Shown here one piece after another: positions 8,781 through 18,175 of a stretch of 34,318 nucleotides of DNA. The position numbers and the translations under genes are program-made. Each line of letters starts with the position of its first letter. The stretch's first letter is position 1. The stretch spans positions 1 through 34,318 of the forward strand of contig JAENYD010000025.1 in NCBI GenBank assembly GCA_016842005.1. The letters are read 5' to 3'. The notes under the pieces are model-generated. The model was not told where the DNA came from, searched no databases, and was given only the letters and a program-made list of their open reading frames with translations. Source of the stretch: Clostridium thermobutyricum. GTDB taxonomy: Bacteria > Bacillota > Clostridia > Ch29.

Positions 8781-10058
8781 TTATTTGCTCACAATGACCG
8801 AGACACCATCGGGAATAACGGTAATCTTGCTATTTTTGTTATTAAGGAGCTGCCCGGCCATTTCTACTGCTGCTTCAACAGTGGGCGCCCATTTCATGTG
8901 CATGTTTTCCACCATCTCCCGCGAGGCGGAAGTAACCATAATGACGTGATGCTTCAGCAATATCCTGGCCAGTATTTGCGATTCCCACTGGTCCGGGATG
9001 GTTTCGCTGGCCGGCCGTTTCAATATTTCATCCATGACATCCTGTATAGATTGTGCCCGGGCAAATGTGTTATAGAACGCATCTCCTCCGTGTCCGTCCG
9101 AACACTCGGACACCACAATTATCACTCCGCCTTCATTACAGGTTGCCTCGGCGGCGGTCATGGACTTTACCGATTGATATATGTTCTGGTCAAGGGGATA
9201 ACCCCCGTTGGTAGTGATTACAATATCAGCCGGTCTGGCTTTTACCTTTGCCAATTGCATTACAAACTCACAGCCCCTTTTATGCGCCTTTTCATAATGA
9301 CCGGCAAAGGCTTTAATTACTTTTTTATTCGCATCTATTACTACATTGAGGATAAAGGCCAGTTTGGACGCTTCAGCGGCATAAAGCATATCCTGGTGTA
9401 TAGGATTGCCTGAAAGAATACCTGTACGGGCCTTCTCATGGCCGATAAACGCAGCACAGTGATTGGCAAGAATAGTTTCTTTGCTGGCTATGCCCGGCAG
9501 AACACTTTTTCTTCCCCCGGAAAAACCCGCAAAGAAATGGGGTTCAATGAAACCTTCGGCAACCAGCAAGTCCGCTTCCAGGGCCAGCCTGTTCAGGATC
9601 AGATCTCCCCCTGAGGGCAGTACCCCCACCCTGACCATACTGTATTCGTCAAAAGCATTGTGAATGACGATATGTTCATTATCTGCTATTTTCTCGCCAT
9701 ATTTCTGCCTCAGTTCGTCTCTGGTAGTTGCCCGGTGATAGCCGGTGGCCACCAGAATGGTTATGTCGGATTCCGGGTTTCCTTTCCTTATCTCTTCCAG
9801 GAGCAGGGGCATGGTGATATGGCTAGGTACGGGGCGGGTATGGTCACTTGATATGACTACCACCTTTCCCTTTCCCTTAGCCAGGTCCTGCAGAGGGGGA
9901 GATGCAATAGGCCGGGCCAGAGCTTTTTCTACGATTGCCGTTTCTGCGTCTTCCCGGATGTATTCATGGGCCTTTGAAACAAGAATGTCTTCCAGCCTTT
10001 CCTCGTGAATATCAAGGGATAGGCCTTCCCGTCCGTAAGGCAAGAATACTTTAACCAT
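8781..10058 (-). CDS. larA: LarA-type nickel-dependent lactate racemase
   Basis: The gene encodes a DUF2088/LarA enzyme expected to interconvert D- and L-lactate using a nickel-pincer nucleotide cofactor. The 425-aa product shows [24 protein letters not shown] and [19 protein letters not shown], which hold the family's conserved His, Arg and Lys positions. The ATG at 10056-10058 is preferred; the ATG 9 nt earlier overlaps the ribosome site GAGAGGGG. It lies between lactate dehydrogenase and lactate permease, which supports lactate over the other 2-hydroxyacids this family can act on. The cofactor genes larB, larC and larE are not in the window and must lie elsewhere if the enzyme is active. 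Confidence 0.88.
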   Translation of the reverse strand: MVKVFLPYGREGLSLDIHEERLEDILVSKAHEYIREDAETAIVEKALARPIASPPLQDLAKGKGKVVVISSDHTRPVPSHITMPLLLEEIRKGNPESDITILVATGYHRATTRDELRQKYGEKIADNEHIVIHNAFDEYSMVRVGVLPSGGDLILNRLALEADLLVAEGFIEPHFFAGFSGGRKSVLPGIASKETILANHCAAFIGHEKARTGILSGNPIHQDMLYAAEASKLAFILNVVIDANKKVIKAFAGHYEKAHKRGCEFVMQLAKVKARPADIVITTNGGYPLDQNIYQSVKSMTAAEATCNEGGVIIVVSECSDGHGGDAFYNTFARAQSIQDVMDEILKRPASETIPDQWESQILARILLKHHVIMVTSASREMVENMHMKWAPTVEAAVEMAGQLLNNKNSKITVIPDGVSVIVSK

Positions 10059-10076
10059 GTCAATCATCCCCTCTCT

Positions 10077-11492
10077 TTAAATGTCAATAAGCTTGCCGGG
10101 GTTCATGATATTGTTGGGGTCAAAGGCCACCTTGATTTTTTTCATCAATTCCAGTTCAGCAGGACTGCATACAAGGTCCATGTATTTTTTTCGTTTGGAA
10201 CCTATACCGTGCTCACCGCTGATGGTACCGCCCAGTTTCTTTGTTGCCTGATACAGTTCCATCAAAGCTTCATCCTCTGTTTCATACCACTCCTCCATTG
10301 TAAAATCAGGGTTTTTGACAAGGGTGGCATGAAGGTTTCCGTCTCCCGCATGACCGTACACAGGGATCTGAATGTCATACTTTCCGGATATTCTCTCAAT
10401 CTCAGGCATCAGGTCGGGAATGGATGCTATGGGCACAACTATATCTTCAAGGCTCTGGTGAGGGCTGTATACCTTGAACGCTTCCGCAATGTTTCTTCTG
10501 ACACTCCAGACCCTTTCCTGAGTTGTGTAGTTGTCTGCTATATAGACTTCTATGGCTCCCCCCTCGAAACACAGTTCACCGATGATTTCAGCCTCTTCTT
10601 CAATCTGCTCCGTCCTGTTACCGTCAACCTCGATCAGCAGCATTGCCCCCGCCTTCTGATAGGGCAAATGTTCATTGAGATAACGGCAGGATGTCTGTAC
10701 CGAGAGTTTATCCATAAACTCAATGGAGGTCGGAATAACCTTGCCTTTGGTCATGATTTCAGGCACCATGGCAATAGCTGACCGGACGTCTTCAAAGAGT
10801 GCCAGCAGGTCAATCTTGACCGTGGGCATAGGCAGCAGCTTGATTATCGCCTTTGTTACAACCCCCAGGGTACCCTCCGAACCAACCATAAGCTGTTTCA
10901 GGTCATAGCCGGTTACATCCTTAACCAGTTTTCCTCCCAGCTGAACAATCTCGCCGGTGGGGGTAACCACCTCCAGACCCATGACATACCGGCCGGTAAC
11001 ACCGTATTTGACCGCCTTGCCTCCGCCGGCATTTTCTGCAATATTGCCGCCGAGATAACAGGTCTCCACACTCATGGGATAGCCGGCAAAGAACAGGCCT
11101 TTCTCCGCCACCAGTCCGTTCACGTCATTGGTTACCACCCCGGGTTCCAGCACCATCATCAGATTGTCATAATCAATCTCAATAATGCGGTTCATTTTTT
11201 CCACCGAGAGGACAATACCACCAAACTGAGGGATGGCGCCCCCTGAAAGACCGCTGCCGGCCCCCCGCGGGGTGACAGGTATCAACCGCTGGTTGGCCAG
11301 TTTTATGATGTCTGCCACTTGTTCGGTAGTGGTGGGAGTTACAACAACTTCCGGCATGCGAGCATATTGATTTACAGGCGTTTCATCGTGGGAATAGGCT
11401 TCAAGCTTTTCCTCATCGGTTATTACATTCCTTTTACCTATCAGGGCTATTAATTCTTCAACGACTTCTTTTGTGACAGGATTATATTTCAT
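10077..11492 (-). CDS. lctD: FAD-linked lactate dehydrogenase (LctD/GlcD family)
   Basis: This enzyme oxidises lactate to pyruvate and passes electrons through FAD to the partner Etf. The 471-aa protein has a PCMH-type FAD domain (about 45-225) with the pyrophosphate loop [12 protein letters not shown] (about 74-85). The C-terminal FAD-oxidase domain has [12 protein letters not shown] and [14 protein letters not shown]. Length and context match the Ldh subunit of the Acetobacterium woodii Ldh-EtfAB complex. Its ATG overlaps the etfA stop codon by one base, so translation is coupled. D- versus L-lactate preference cannot be read from sequence, and glycolate is an alternative substrate, but permease and racemase neighbours favour lactate. 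Confidence 0.9.
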   Translation of the reverse strand: MKYNPVTKEVVEELIALIGKRNVITDEEKLEAYSHDETPVNQYARMPEVVVTPTTTEQVADIIKLANQRLIPVTPRGAGSGLSGGAIPQFGGIVLSVEKMNRIIEIDYDNLMMVLEPGVVTNDVNGLVAEKGLFFAGYPMSVETCYLGGNIAENAGGGKAVKYGVTGRYVMGLEVVTPTGEIVQLGGKLVKDVTGYDLKQLMVGSEGTLGVVTKAIIKLLPMPTVKIDLLALFEDVRSAIAMVPEIMTKGKVIPTSIEFMDKLSVQTSCRYLNEHLPYQKAGAMLLIEVDGNRTEQIEEEAEIIGELCFEGGAIEVYIADNYTTQERVWSVRRNIAEAFKVYSPHQSLEDIVVPIASIPDLMPEIERISGKYDIQIPVYGHAGDGNLHATLVKNPDFTMEEWYETEDEALMELYQATKKLGGTISGEHGIGSKRKKYMDLVCSPAELELMKKIKVAFDPNNIMNPGKLIDI

Positions 11493-12493
11493 TATTTACC
11501 AACCCCCTCTGCCAGTTTCTCGTTCAACCGGGGAACAACTTCAAACAAATCACCGACAATACCAAAATCAGCCACCCTGAAAATAGGGGCATCCGGGTCT
11601 TTGTTGATGGCGATGATGGTATCCGATGTTTTCATGCCGGCCAGATGCTGGATGGCTCCCGAAATGCCAATTGCCATATATAGTTTGGGGGTGACCGTTT
11701 TACCGCTAAGCCCCACCTGGTGGGGATAAGACATCCACCCCCGGTCAACTACTTCCCGGGAAACACCTACCGATGCTCCCAGCCTTTCAGCCAGTTTTCT
11801 CAGGAGAACAAAATTATCTGCTTTCTTCAGCCCTTTTCCTCCTGAGACCACAATATCCGCATCCTGGAGGTTCACATCTTCTTCCCCGGTTTTCCTGAAT
11901 CCTATCCTCTCTACACGGCCGTCAATCCATCCGGGATTGAATTCAACCTGAACAACTACTCCTTTTCTGCTTTCGTCCTTTTCGGCAGGTCGGGTTGACC
12001 TGGGCCTGACAGTTGCCATTTGAGGCCGGTGTTCAGGGGTTTTGATGGTAGCAAGGATATTGCCGCCAATAGCCGGTCTTGTCTGCAGCAGATTGCCGGT
12101 TTCTTCCTCAATATCCAGACCCGTGCAGTCGGCTGTCAAACCGGCATTTATCCTGACGGCCAGATAGGGCATCAGTGTCCTGCCGCTGGAAGTTGCTCCG
12201 GCAATGATAATTTCCGGCTTGTGCTGCTGGATCAAATCTTCCAGTACATTGGAGTAATTTTCTACGATGAAATGCTCCAGTGAGGGATGTTCTATCAGAT
12301 AAACCCTGTCCGCACCTCTTAAAATCAATTCCCGGACATCATCCCTGTCAACATTGTATCCAATTAATACCGAAGCAAGTTCGGACCCGAGTTTGTCGGC
12401 CAGTTTCCGTCCTCTGGTCAGCAGCTCGTAGGACACCGTTTTTACTCTGCCCTGACCTGCTTCGGCAATGGTCCATACCCCGACATAGTTCAT
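11492..12493 (-). CDS. etfA: Electron transfer flavoprotein alpha subunit
   Basis: This is the large Etf subunit. It binds FAD and shuttles electrons from the lactate dehydrogenase. The 333-aa protein has the N-terminal Etf fold and the C-terminal FAD domain with [37 protein letters not shown] and [10 protein letters not shown]. It contains a single cysteine (about residue 122) and so has no N-terminal ferredoxin domain, unlike EtfA of the characterised A. woodii lactate complex. GGGAGGG precedes ATG 12493, 12 nt after etfB. The missing iron-sulfur domain bears on whether this complex bifurcates electrons in the same way. Confidence 0.93.
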   Translation of the reverse strand: MNYVGVWTIAEAGQGRVKTVSYELLTRGRKLADKLGSELASVLIGYNVDRDDVRELILRGADRVYLIEHPSLEHFIVENYSNVLEDLIQQHKPEIIIAGATSSGRTLMPYLAVRINAGLTADCTGLDIEEETGNLLQTRPAIGGNILATIKTPEHRPQMATVRPRSTRPAEKDESRKGVVVQVEFNPGWIDGRVERIGFRKTGEEDVNLQDADIVVSGGKGLKKADNFVLLRKLAERLGASVGVSREVVDRGWMSYPHQVGLSGKTVTPKLYMAIGISGAIQHLAGMKTSDTIIAINKDPDAPIFRVADFGIVGDLFEVVPRLNEKLAEGVGK

Positions 12494-12505
12494 ACATATC
12501 CCTCC

Positions 12506-13303
12506 CTATACAATTTCTTTTTCCTTGATAAACTGCAGCAATTGGTCAACAGCCGCTTCCAGGCTTTCCTCATCAGTGACCCTGAGTATGGTGCCACCCC
12601 TTGTCACTTTGGGGGACTCGATTTTTACCACCCGTGTAGGCGAACCCTTCAAACCTATCTTCATCTGGTCAATGTCCAGATCCCTGGCTGCCAGTACCGG
12701 GATATCGGTATTTTTGGCTTTTTGTTTGCCTCTGAGGGTGGGAAGCCGGGGGTAACTGATCTCTTTTACTACTGTAATGAGTGCCGGCAAGGGCAGGCGC
12801 AGTGTTTCATACCCCTCTTCCACCAGACGTTCCACCGTTATGCATCCGCTGTCCATCTCCACGATTTTGCTGGTATAAGTGGATACGGGCAGGCCCAGGA
12901 AGGAAGCTATTCCCGGTCCTACTTGTCCGGTATCACCGTCAGTGGCCCTTTCGCCGGCCAGTATCAGGTCAAAATCCCGGATTTTTTTTATGGCCCGGGA
13001 CAGTGAGAATGAAGTGGCCCAGGTATCCGACCCGCTGAATTCTTTTCCGGAAATCAATACTGCCTCATCGCATCCCATGGCAATGGCTTCACGCAGCGCC
13101 TTATGCGTCGACGGAGGCCCCATGCTGATTACCGTCACCTTTCCACCGTATTTTTCTTTCAATTGTATGCCGGTCTCAATGGCATACAGGTCCAGGGGGT
13201 TTATGATGTTCTCTATTCCATCGCGGATCATGGTCCCTGTTTTTTCGTCCATTTTTACGTTGCTTGTTTCGGGTACCTGTTTAATGGGAACTACAATATT
13301 CAA
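12506..13303 (-). CDS. etfB: Electron transfer flavoprotein beta subunit
   Basis: This is the small Etf subunit and the first gene of the lactate operon. The 265-aa protein starts MNIVVPIKQVPETSNVKMD and carries LAGERATDGDTGQVGP, with Asp122-Gly-Asp-Thr125. In bifurcating Etfs this DGDT...GP loop accommodates a second FAD, where simple Etfs hold AMP; that is family knowledge, and bifurcation here is inference. Translation starts at TTG (13301-13303), 7 nt after GGAGGG; no in-frame ATG or GTG near the ribosome site offers an alternative. Confidence 0.92.
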   Translation of the reverse strand: MNIVVPIKQVPETSNVKMDEKTGTMIRDGIENIINPLDLYAIETGIQLKEKYGGKVTVISMGPPSTHKALREAIAMGCDEAVLISGKEFSGSDTWATSFSLSRAIKKIRDFDLILAGERATDGDTGQVGPGIASFLGLPVSTYTSKIVEMDSGCITVERLVEEGYETLRLPLPALITVVKEISYPRLPTLRGKQKAKNTDIPVLAARDLDIDQMKIGLKGSPTRVVKIESPKVTRGGTILRVTDEESLEAAVDQLLQFIKEKEIV

Positions 13304-13398
13304 GTTTTATCCCTCCTAACCGGATTTTTATTGTTATGACTGCAAGGCTGTTAAACCACCTCCTGTCTTAGTGGATTCTATCTGTCCCGATTAGTATA

Positions 13399-13427
13399 AT
13401 ATTATAAAGGTCAGACCAATATGACAA
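13399..13427 (-). promoter_or_regulatory. Lactate operon promoter with embedded GntR operator
   Basis: On the minus strand TTGTCA (13422-13427) serves as -35. The -10 is either TAATAT (13399-13404, 17-nt spacer) or TATAAT (13401-13406, 15-nt spacer). Between them lies TGGTCTGACCT (13408-13418), which matches the FadR/LldR-type GntR operator consensus TGGTnnnACCA at all but the last base. A repressor bound here would block RNA polymerase. The GntR gene just upstream is the obvious candidate, relieved by lactate as in LldR systems. The leader to the etfB TTG is about 95 nt. Confidence 0.7.
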
Positions 13428-13784
13428 TATATTCTCCAGACATTTGCAGATTCCTGCAGAATTTAAAATTTTCTTTCAATTATTTTTTATCCCGTGCAAT
13501 CATGTGGACATTTCTGTTTGCTGGGATGTGAGATGCGGGATGATTGATGCGAGAACTCCGGGGGATGCAGAAAACCCCGATGATAGAAGCTTCATTTTTG
13601 TATAAGCCTGGGGAACTGCCCTTCTGACATGAATGATACTGTCCTTTGAAGAGGTCCAAAAAATAAAAAAGAGCATACCGCTAACCTCTGCAAAACATAA
13701 TCCGCATCAAGAAAAGTGGTATCACCCGGTGAATGCCATTTCTGCCTGTGCCGGCCCGTGAAAGAACCGGACCTCCGGTATCCG
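13428..13784. other. Intergenic region between lactate operon promoter and regulator gene
   Basis: I found no convincing gene here on either strand. The only structure noted is a short hairpin (13766-13770 with 13775-13779, 4-nt loop) just after the regulator stop codon on the minus strand. It is followed by TTCTTTC and could be a weak terminator for the regulator gene. Confidence 0.4.
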
Positions 13785-14495
13785 TCACTTTATTCTTTTT
13801 TTAATCAGGTCTTCAACATAGTCTAGGTGATTTTTCATCTCTTTCACAGCTTTTTCACTATCTCCTTCTTTTAAGGCCTGGTATATGTTGCGGTGTTGAT
13901 TGATGAAATTCATCATGCTGTCCTTATCCGAAACCAGTTTCGTTCTGGTATTTTTGATGTGAAAGTCCATTGCCTGGGAAATTGCCATCATTACATCGTA
14001 AAGCACCTTGTTTTTACTGGCCCGGGCAATGGTATAATGAAACATCCAGTCTGCCTTGACGCTGCGGTCTTCGTGGCCGGTGCTGTTGGTCAGGATGTCT
14101 ATATAATTGTTTATTTCCCTCAGCTCATCAGCTGTTATCCGTTCTGCCGCAAGGCGGACACAGCCGATTTCCAGTATCTTCCTCAGTTCAAGCAGTTCCA
14201 GGGCAAGATTCTCCTCCAGCATTAACACCAGGGATAAGGGCTCCAGGTCTATTGAATCCCCGTTGTCCCTGATGAAAGTCCCCTCACCCGGCCTGCTTTC
14301 AATAAGACCTATCATCTCCAGAACACTGAAAGCTTCACGGATGGAAGCCCTGCTGACATGCAACTGTTCTTTGAGTTCCCTTTCGGAGGGCAGTTTGTCT
14401 CCTTTCTTAAGCCTACCGCTGTAAATCTGCTCTTTTATTTGATTGATTACCTGTTCGTATACCTTGATATTTTTTATCGGCTGAAAGCCGTCCAT
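13785..14495 (-). CDS. GntR/FadR-family regulator, likely lactate-responsive
   Basis: This is a DNA-binding regulator of the FadR subfamily, expected to control the lactate operon as LldR does. The 236-aa protein has an N-terminal winged helix (about 10-75, with KLPSERELKEQLHVSRASIREAF) and a C-terminal FCD ligand domain. DWMFHYTIA, NQHRNIYQAL and MKNHLDYVE carry the Asp/His set that usually holds a metal and a small carboxylate. ATG 14495 lies 7 nt after GGAGG; the longer frame upstream has no ribosome site. It is transcribed in the same direction as the operon and ends about 480 bp before it. The best operator candidate is in the operon promoter at 13408-13418. The inducer is inferred from context. 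Confidence 0.87.
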   Translation of the reverse strand: MDGFQPIKNIKVYEQVINQIKEQIYSGRLKKGDKLPSERELKEQLHVSRASIREAFSVLEMIGLIESRPGEGTFIRDNGDSIDLEPLSLVLMLEENLALELLELRKILEIGCVRLAAERITADELREINNYIDILTNSTGHEDRSVKADWMFHYTIARASKNKVLYDVMMAISQAMDFHIKNTRTKLVSDKDSMMNFINQHRNIYQALKEGDSEKAVKEMKNHLDYVEDLIKKRIK

Positions 14496-14739
14496 ACTGA
14501 TACCTCCAGAATGCAGTAATAGATACCACAACAAAATTTGTATCAATGACCGCGTGGGTTTCCCGGGACATTGAAAAAATTACCTTAAACCTATATATTT
14601 ATTTTATGACAGATTGTATAAAAATTCTACATAATAATTTATTTCGTGGAGTTTATACCCGACAAAAAGCCTGAGCATTATTCAAGTTTAACAAAATGCC
14701 GGAAGAAGAGATGCAACGATGGCATGGACAATATCATGA

Positions 14740-14808
14740 CATCATACCCACAGGCATAGAGGAGGTCGGATGCAAAAACTCAGACAGAAGATATCGGGAT
14801 GCTTCCGT
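14740..14808 (+). pseudogene. Possible IS66-type transposase C-terminal fragment
   Basis: An open frame bounded upstream by a stop codon reads RMQKLRQKISGCFR at 14767-14808. This resembles the conserved RM-K-KQKISGCFR block near the C-terminus of IS66-family transposases, and similarity is lost after it. No ends or rest of the element are visible. It could be chance, but the match is specific enough to record as an insertion-sequence scar next to the defence operon. Confidence 0.35.
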
Positions 14809-14821
14809 GCTTTTCTTAGAG

Positions 14822-14849
14822 TTTACTTTTCACTGAATTATGTTAAAAT
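14822..14849 (+). promoter_or_regulatory. Promoter of the HEAT-like/Wadjet operon
   Basis: TTTACT (14822-14827) and TAAAAT (14844-14849) are separated by 16 nt and lie about 35 nt upstream of the first gene. The rest of the gap back to 14496 holds only the transposase-like scar and AT-rich sequence. No operator was recognised. Confidence 0.5.
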
Positions 14850-14884
14850 AGTACCTGAAATATTTATGAGAGTAGGTGTTATTG

Positions 14885-15469
14885 TTGTACAAAGATTTGT
14901 TGACAAAAAAGTTCTTTGAAGATAATCCAGTAAAGGATATTACTGCCCAGCAACTTGTATACACTCAAATTCAAATCCCTATGGTCTCTGAATTCGTGTC
15001 TGATTTTGTACGCAAGTATGACAACAGAGCGGATGAAGAAAGAGAAAAACTCCTTCATGAAAACGATCCTGATGTACTCCTGAAAATGTTAAGAGGCAAG
15101 TGTGATGTTATAAATCATCACCTTCTCCATCAGAGAATACTGGCACACGAGGAAATTCTTCTGCCCAGAATACTGGAAATGTTCAAAACCAGCCTAAATC
15201 CGGTATTTATAGAAAATACCGTCAAAATACTTGCCAATACAAAAAAGAACTATTCGGAAGATTTGCTGAAAATGCTTGATGAAATAAGGTCACCTTACGC
15301 AATGTCCCTCGTCTGCATTACACTTGGGTTTATTGCCGATGAAGAGGCAATCCCGGTATTGATGGAAAAATTCGAGTATTTCAGAAAACTTTATCCGCAA
15401 GAAAATTATGAGCAGGGTCCTCTTCATGGTTTAATAAAATTGTATGAGCGGTTTCATTATCAGAAGTAG
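14885..15469 (+). CDS. HEAT-like helical protein preceding Wadjet genes, function unknown
   Basis: I do not recognise a named family. The 194-aa product appears all-helical. Its second half contains repeated helix pairs of HEAT/armadillo type (LLPRILEMFKTSLNPVFIEN, EDLLKMLDEIRSPYAMSLVC, EEAIPVLMEKFEYFRKLYP), a fold used for protein or DNA contacts. It has no signal peptide or catalytic motif. The start is probably TTG 14885 (or 14882), 8 nt after AGAGTAGG; a GTG at 14876 overlaps that site. It ends 18 nt before jetA, in the same direction and behind the only good promoter, so it is probably co-transcribed with Wadjet. Whether it is an accessory of Wadjet or a bystander is unknown. Confidence 0.7.
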   Translation: MYKDLLTKKFFEDNPVKDITAQQLVYTQIQIPMVSEFVSDFVRKYDNRADEEREKLLHENDPDVLLKMLRGKCDVINHHLLHQRILAHEEILLPRILEMFKTSLNPVFIENTVKILANTKKNYSEDLLKMLDEIRSPYAMSLVCITLGFIADEEAIPVLMEKFEYFRKLYPQENYEQGPLHGLIKLYERFHYQK

Positions 15470-15487
15470 TTTTATAAATGTGGTGAT

Positions 15488-16972
15488 ATGGATATGGATG
15501 AAAGACAACTCAGGCCCATTGTGGAGGCTTCATATTTGACTGCGGGTAATGCCTGGAGGTACCGGGCCATACTAAGGTACTTTTTTACCCAGCATGAAAG
15601 GATGAGGTATTACCTGTTCCCTGAAGAGGTCCTGGAATATTTGCGGAAGTATTCTCACTTTACGCAATATACCGAGGAGCAGTTACAGCAGGACCTGGGT
15701 CAGCTGGTTGAATGGAAGAATCTGATCCCCCGGCAGGATATGGGGAAAGTCCGGACTATTGAGGAGTTTAAGAAAAAACGGTTCCGCTACCAGTGTAGCC
15801 CTTATACGGTTGAGATTGAGCGGATGGTGAGAGGCCTTGAACAAAAAGGGGATGCTTTTGGCGGTTCTTTGGAAAAGAATCTGTTCGAGCGGATCTATGG
15901 GTTGCTGAACAGGCTTACCGGTGCAAAATTTTTGCATGACAGCACTCCTGAGACGGTTTATGGGATATGGGAGGAACTGTTTGATAATTTTAAAAAACTC
16001 ACGACCAATGCCAGTGACTACCTGGCCCATTTGGAAAGCGAGAAGGTTGAAGAGATGATGATGACAGAGGCTTTTTTAGTCTACAAGGAGTCTCTGACCG
16101 AATACCTGCGCAATTTTATGACGGCCATGCAGCGGTCTTCATATAAGATTGAAGCGTTGCTGGGGCAGGTGCAGCCTGAATACATATCCGGCTTATCTAA
16201 AATTCTTGCCGGTTATTATTTCAGTATACCACGATTGGAGGACAGCCCGGACAGGGATACGGTTATACAAAACTACCAGACCCAGTGGCAGGGCTTGGAG
16301 TCGTGGTTTTTGGGCTATGGCGGCAGGGAAAGTGACATGGTGTATTTGCAGAATACGACCAATGAAACTATCAGACGGATGACCCGTTATGCCCAGAGGC
16401 TGGGGGAGAAGCACCACAGTTTCCGGAGCAGGAAAAAGGATTACCTGCACCTGGCCGGGATGTTTGGACAGTGCAGGGATATCAAGGAGGCCCATGAGCT
16501 TTCGGCCTGCGCCTTCGGTGTTTTTCACACCCGGCATATTTTTGCTGATGTCAAGAATACGGAGGATATATACGTAGATCCCTGGGATATAGAACCTACG
16601 GAGATTATTATTAACCCGCGCATCCGCAGATATCATCCCAAGACGAGACCGCAGGCCGTAGTCAGTTTTTCACAAGAGAAGAACAGCCTGCTGGAGGAAT
16701 ATTTAAGCGAGAAGGAAGCGGAGCAGAAGCTGATCGAAAAGATATCGGTGGACAGAGGGATTGTTTTAAGCAAGTTGCATGGGGCAGATCCATATATCAG
16801 AAAGACGCTTTTGAACTGGATCACCAGGTGCATGGGGGACAAAGAGCTTAAGGGAAAGACGGAAACGGGACGCAAGATCAGGCTGGTGGTTTTGAGTAAC
16901 AGGGAAATCAGCATAGAATGGGATGACGGTGTTCTGGTAACACCGGATTATGCCTTCGAATTTTTGGATTAG
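15488..16972 (+). CDS. jetA: Wadjet type II JetA (TIGR02677/DUF2397 family)
   Basis: JetA is the kleisin-like subunit that closes the SMC-like ring of the Wadjet anti-plasmid complex. The 494-aa protein fits the length and layout of TIGR02677: an N-terminal winged-helix-like region (RPIVEASYLTAGNAWRYRAI, TEEQLQQDLGQLVEWKNL), a long helical middle, and a C-terminal part ending in a basic segment (GRKIRLVVLSNREISIEWDD). It is the first of four contiguous genes in the standard order A-B-C-D. The ribosome site (GTGGTG) is weak, so it may depend on coupling from the upstream HEAT-like gene. Assignment rests on gene order, size and recognisable sequence style. Confidence 0.85.
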   Translation: MDMDERQLRPIVEASYLTAGNAWRYRAILRYFFTQHERMRYYLFPEEVLEYLRKYSHFTQYTEEQLQQDLGQLVEWKNLIPRQDMGKVRTIEEFKKKRFRYQCSPYTVEIERMVRGLEQKGDAFGGSLEKNLFERIYGLLNRLTGAKFLHDSTPETVYGIWEELFDNFKKLTTNASDYLAHLESEKVEEMMMTEAFLVYKESLTEYLRNFMTAMQRSSYKIEALLGQVQPEYISGLSKILAGYYFSIPRLEDSPDRDTVIQNYQTQWQGLESWFLGYGGRESDMVYLQNTTNETIRRMTRYAQRLGEKHHSFRSRKKDYLHLAGMFGQCRDIKEAHELSACAFGVFHTRHIFADVKNTEDIYVDPWDIEPTEIIINPRIRRYHPKTRPQAVVSFSQEKNSLLEEYLSEKEAEQKLIEKISVDRGIVLSKLHGADPYIRKTLLNWITRCMGDKELKGKTETGRKIRLVVLSNREISIEWDDGVLVTPDYAFEFLD

Positions 16973-16984
16973 GGGAAATGCTGA

Positions 16985-18175
16985 ATGAATGAACATGGTT
17001 TTGATGAGATAGCCAGGGAAGCGGCGGCCTCTCTGCTGGAGAATTTCTGGGTTATTCGTGAAAAGGAACCGGAGCTCTATCAGAAAATCCGGGAGCGGGA
17101 AAGTGTTTTGCGCAATTTCTTTTTAGAGAAGCTGGGATTTAATCTGGTCATACATCGCATGTTTAGCAGGATAGAAAAATTTCCGGTTGAACCGGAACCC
17201 TGGATGGGTATCCAGGAGTTTAGAGAGTTAAGGGACTATGTGCTGTTCTGTTGTATTCTGGCATATATGGAAGGGAAGACAATTGATGAACAGTTTCTTT
17301 TATCTGACCTTTGCGAGGAGCTTGCAGCCCTTTATCCCGGAGAAGAAGGTCTGGACTGGACCCATTATGAACACAGGAAGTCTTTGGTGCGGGTTTTGCA
17401 GTTCGCTGCCGAACTGGGACTAGTCAAGCTGGTGGATGGCGATATCGGGGAATTTAACTATTCCGAAACAAGTGAAGCCCTGTATGAAGTGCCGCTGGTA
17501 TCCAGATATTTTTTGCGTTCGTTTCCCCGGGATTTGACGGTCATCGAACGGAAAGAAGATTTCCTAAAGATTGCGGCCGGGACGACGGAAGAGGATGAGA
17601 ATACGGGGCTGAAGCGCCGACACCGTGTTTACAGACGACTGTTTCTTTGTCCGGTTATGTATGCCGGGGGGCCGGAGGACCCGGATTTTTTGTACCTTCG
17701 AAATTATCGCAACAGGATCAGGGATGATGTGGAGAAATACAGCAGTTTTCAGTTTGAGCTTTTTAAAAACTGTGCCATGCTGACCCTGTCTGAGAACAAG
17801 AAGATGTACAGTATCTATCCCGATAACAGGGCTATTTCGGACATCGCCCTGCAATTTGCCGGGATTATCAGGGAGGAGAAGGAGGCCGATGATATCCCTC
17901 TGCAGTATGACGGTTCCCTGTGTTTGACCCCTGTTGATTTTGAAAAACGGGTTGGATACTGCAAAGAAAGGTACGGAGCAGGCTGGAGCAAGCAGTACCG
18001 GGAGGCCCCGGTACACGAAACCGCCCGGGACCTTTTGGAGCTTCTGATGGACTGGCGTATGGCCTCACAGGAAGAAACAACCGGGGTGATAAGCCTGCAT
18101 CCTTTGCTGGCCAGGACGGTAGGCAGGTATCCGGGTGATTTTGAAGCGGGAGGTGAAAGGGATGCAAATGAATAG
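16985..18175 (+). CDS. jetB: Wadjet type II JetB (TIGR02678/DUF2398 family)
   Basis: JetB is the small KITE-like partner of JetA in the Wadjet SMC complex. The 396-aa protein matches TIGR02678 in size and style, with REAAASLLENFWVIREKEPE at the start, a winged-helix-like region around WTHYEHRKSLVRVLQFAAEL and the conserved-looking RRHRVYRRLFLCPVMYAGG. AGGGGA lies about 8 nt before ATG 16985, 12 nt after jetA. Its end overlaps jetC by 14 nt, so B and C are translated together. Confidence 0.85.
   Translation: MNEHGFDEIAREAAASLLENFWVIREKEPELYQKIRERESVLRNFFLEKLGFNLVIHRMFSRIEKFPVEPEPWMGIQEFRELRDYVLFCCILAYMEGKTIDEQFLLSDLCEELAALYPGEEGLDWTHYEHRKSLVRVLQFAAELGLVKLVDGDIGEFNYSETSEALYEVPLVSRYFLRSFPRDLTVIERKEDFLKIAAGTTEEDENTGLKRRHRVYRRLFLCPVMYAGGPEDPDFLYLRNYRNRIRDDVEKYSSFQFELFKNCAMLTLSENKKMYSIYPDNRAISDIALQFAGIIREEKEADDIPLQYDGSLCLTPVDFEKRVGYCKERYGAGWSKQYREAPVHETARDLLELLMDWRMASQEETTGVISLHPLLARTVGRYPGDFEAGGERDANE

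Noticed and set aside
14496-14620. Second GntR operator at the regulator's own promoter
   Set aside because: Only a loose GATAC/GTATC inverted pair is seen, which does not fit the TGGTnnnACCA pattern.
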